NCBI RefSeq assembly: GCF_000315015.1
Contig: NZ_BAEP01000007.1
Location: 62,001-126,000 of the forward strand
From: Paraglaciecola mesophila KMM 241
Lineage (GTDB): Bacteria > Pseudomonadota > Gammaproteobacteria > Enterobacterales > Alteromonadaceae
Direction of reading: 5' to 3'
Length of the DNA: 64,000 nucleotides
This document shows, one piece after another, positions 62,711-64,000 of this stretch. The notes under the pieces were generated by a model. It saw only the letters and a list, made by a program, of their open reading frames with translations, was not told the DNA's origin and searched no databases. Position numbers and translations under genes: made by a program. Each line of letters opens with the position of its first letter. Position 1 is the stretch's first letter.

Positions 62711-64000
62711 ATGAATATAGAACGACTAAGTATTTCTTCCATGCTAAATGTGGCTGACAACGTTAAGCAGCCTCACTATGCGTTAGGTACTATTTTACCC
62801 TGCATTGTCCACTTTGGCGCAGGTAATTTCCATCGAGCTCACCAAGCCGCATATTGCGATGCACTGCTTAACCAAGGTGAAACTCGCTGGGGAATTACAG
62901 GTGTCTCTCTTCGCTCGCCAGGAATGCGTGACAACCTTGCCCCCCAGAACTATTTATATACGCTAGCGATTTTAGGTGAAAAAGAGACTCGTTTTCGTGT
63001 CATCGGCGCCATTCAAAATCTGTTGGTAGGGCCTGAAAATCCTCAAGCGGTAATTGATTTATTGGCGAGTGAACCAACCCAGTTGGTTACGACTACTATT
63101 ACCGAAAAAGGCTATTACCTTAAAAATGGTGTTATTGATCCTGATAGTACCGATATAGCCAACGACCTAGCATCGCTTGCTTCACCTAAAACTACCTATG
63201 GTTATTTAGCCGCAGGCTTAATTAAAAGGGCCTCCCGAGGGGATGGACCAATAACGGTAATGTGTTGCGACAACATGAATGCGGGTGGTGAGCGCCTGCG
63301 GGATGGGGTGCATATGTTACTGGCTAAGCACAGCCCAGACACTGTCAATTGGGTAAAAAAGAATGTCGCTTTTAGTGCGTCGATGGTAGATAGAGTCACC
63401 CCAGCAACAGATGAACTATTGAAAAGCGACGTTGCGAAAGAGCTTGGTGTTAGGGACGCCGCTCCGGTTGCCACAGAGCCATTCACTCAGTGGATTATCG
63501 AAGATAATTTTGCAGGTGACCGCCCGCCATTTGATATGGTGGGTGCGCTTTTTGTAGACGATATAGCGCCTTTTGAACGGGTTAAATTACGCTTCCTCAA
63601 TGCAGGCCATTCCATGCTTGCAGCGCTTGGGTATTTAGCTGGGGATCGCTTCATCCATGAAGCGCTTAAACGCCCAATATTTGCTCGATTTACCGAGCAA
63701 GCACTCAAACTAAATGTGATGCCAGTGACCGCTGTGCCAGATGGCCTTATAGCCGAGCACTATATAGCCCAGGTATTCGCTCGTTTTCGAAATGGCAACC
63801 TTCCCTATGCAGCTTTACAGGTGGCTACGGATAGCTCACAAAAAATCCAACAACGTTGGTTTCCGAGTATCGATGATGCGCTCAAGCAAAGCGGTGATAC
63901 CAACTATTTAGCTTTCGCGGTGGCGACATGGGTATGTTTTATCCATAAGGCATTGGTGAGAGGCGACCTTAACGATCCGTTAATTGGTGAGTTCATAAGT
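62711..64000 (+). CDS. Mannitol dehydrogenase family oxidoreductase (mannitol 2-dehydrogenase or fructuronate reductase), 3'-truncated
   Basis: The reading frame runs from ATG 62711 off the right edge (430 codons, no stop). It belongs to the polyol-specific long-chain dehydrogenase/reductase family: IVHFGAGNFHRAHQAAY at the N-terminus, TTTITEKGYYLKNG, VMCCDNMNAGGERLRDG, EPFTQWIIEDNFAGDRPPFDMVGA and the catalytic K-x4-N-x2-H (Lys292, Asn297, His300 in VKLRFLNAGHS). It oxidises mannitol to fructose or interconverts fructuronate and mannonate (UxuB). Both fit: mannitol and uronates are abundant in brown algae. The substrate cannot be settled from the partial sequence. Confidence 0.85.
   Translation, partial: MNIERLSISSMLNVADNVKQPHYALGTILPCIVHFGAGNFHRAHQAAYCDALLNQGETRWGITGVSLRSPGMRDNLAPQNYLYTLAILGEKETRFRVIGAIQNLLVGPENPQAVIDLLASEPTQLVTTTITEKGYYLKNGVIDPDSTDIANDLASLASPKTTYGYLAAGLIKRASRGDGPITVMCCDNMNAGGERLRDGVHMLLAKHSPDTVNWVKKNVAFSASMVDRVTPATDELLKSDVAKELGVRDAAPVATEPFTQWIIEDNFAGDRPPFDMVGALFVDDIAPFERVKLRFLNAGHSMLAALGYLAGDRFIHEALKRPIFARFTEQALKLNVMPVTAVPDGLIAEHYIAQVFARFRNGNLPYAALQVATDSSQKIQQRWFPSIDDALKQSGDTNYLAFAVATWVCFIHKALVRGDLNDPLIGEFIS

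Overview
The window looks like chromosomal DNA of a marine gammaproteobacterium, most likely an alga-associated member of the Alteromonadaceae (Paraglaciecola/Glaciecola-like). The reasons are the E. coli-like blocks (sspA-sspB; rsmI opposite lpoA-yraN-diaA-dolP), two large TonB-dependent receptors, alginate lyases of families PL6 and PL17, a GH36 alpha-galactosidase, and moderate GC. I see no insertion sequence, phage, CRISPR array, rRNA or tRNA gene. All 64 kb read as intact, dense chromosome, with one gene cut at each edge (sspA at the left, a mannitol-dehydrogenase-family gene at the right).

Region by region. 1-6.6 kb: housekeeping genes (SspA/SspB, DolP, DiaA, YraN, LpoA, RsmI), a DnaQ-like exonuclease and a 2OG-Fe(II) dioxygenase. 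6.7-9.3 kb: an exported alpha/beta hydrolase and an M19 dipeptidase. 9.5-21.9 kb: an accessory carbohydrate locus with a GH36 alpha-galactosidase, a divergent TonB-dependent receptor, a flavin-dependent 'tryptophan halogenase' family protein, a SapC protein, an SSS transporter, a GlpD-like dehydrogenase and a second SapC. 22-27 kb: a YghU-type GST-fold protein, the two-subunit IorAB molybdenum hydroxylase and a CheX-receiver protein. 27.2-30.5 kb: a GT2/TVP38/GT39 envelope-glycosylation operon. 30.4-36.7 kb: the YqhC/YqhD aldehyde-reductase pair, MscS, a TetR regulator, a REC-GGDEF diguanylate cyclase and a PagL-like lipid A deacylase. 37-39.7 kb: RimB/RimK and ZntB. 39.8-43.2 kb: a divergent glutamine-synthetase-fold protein directly upstream of the ovothiol enzyme OvoA. 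43.3-44.6 kb: a class A flavin monooxygenase preceded by a 12-bp tandem repeat.

44.9-64 kb is an alginate (brown-algal) utilisation locus. PL6 lyase, the TonB-dependent receptor and PL17 oligoalginate lyase would generate and import unsaturated monouronate. An MFS transporter would carry it across the inner membrane. The SDR would reduce the resulting 4-deoxy-5-hexoseulose uronate to KDG, and KdgK would phosphorylate it. A GntR/FCD regulator sits in the middle, and PntAA-PntAB-PntB could balance NADH and NADPH for the reductase. A 13-bp near-palindrome recurs in the gntR-PL6 gap (twice, as an inverted repeat) and in the gap upstream of the second receptor, so it is a candidate operator. The final partial gene (mannitol dehydrogenase family) may extend the locus to mannitol or hexuronates.

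Best candidates for undescribed biology: (1) the GS-fold protein coupled to OvoA; (2) the alpha-galactosidase/receptor/halogenase/SapC/GlpD-like locus, which could serve galactosylglycerol such as floridoside; (3) the shared operator-like motifs of the alginate locus. Functions are from sequence reading alone; no database search was run.
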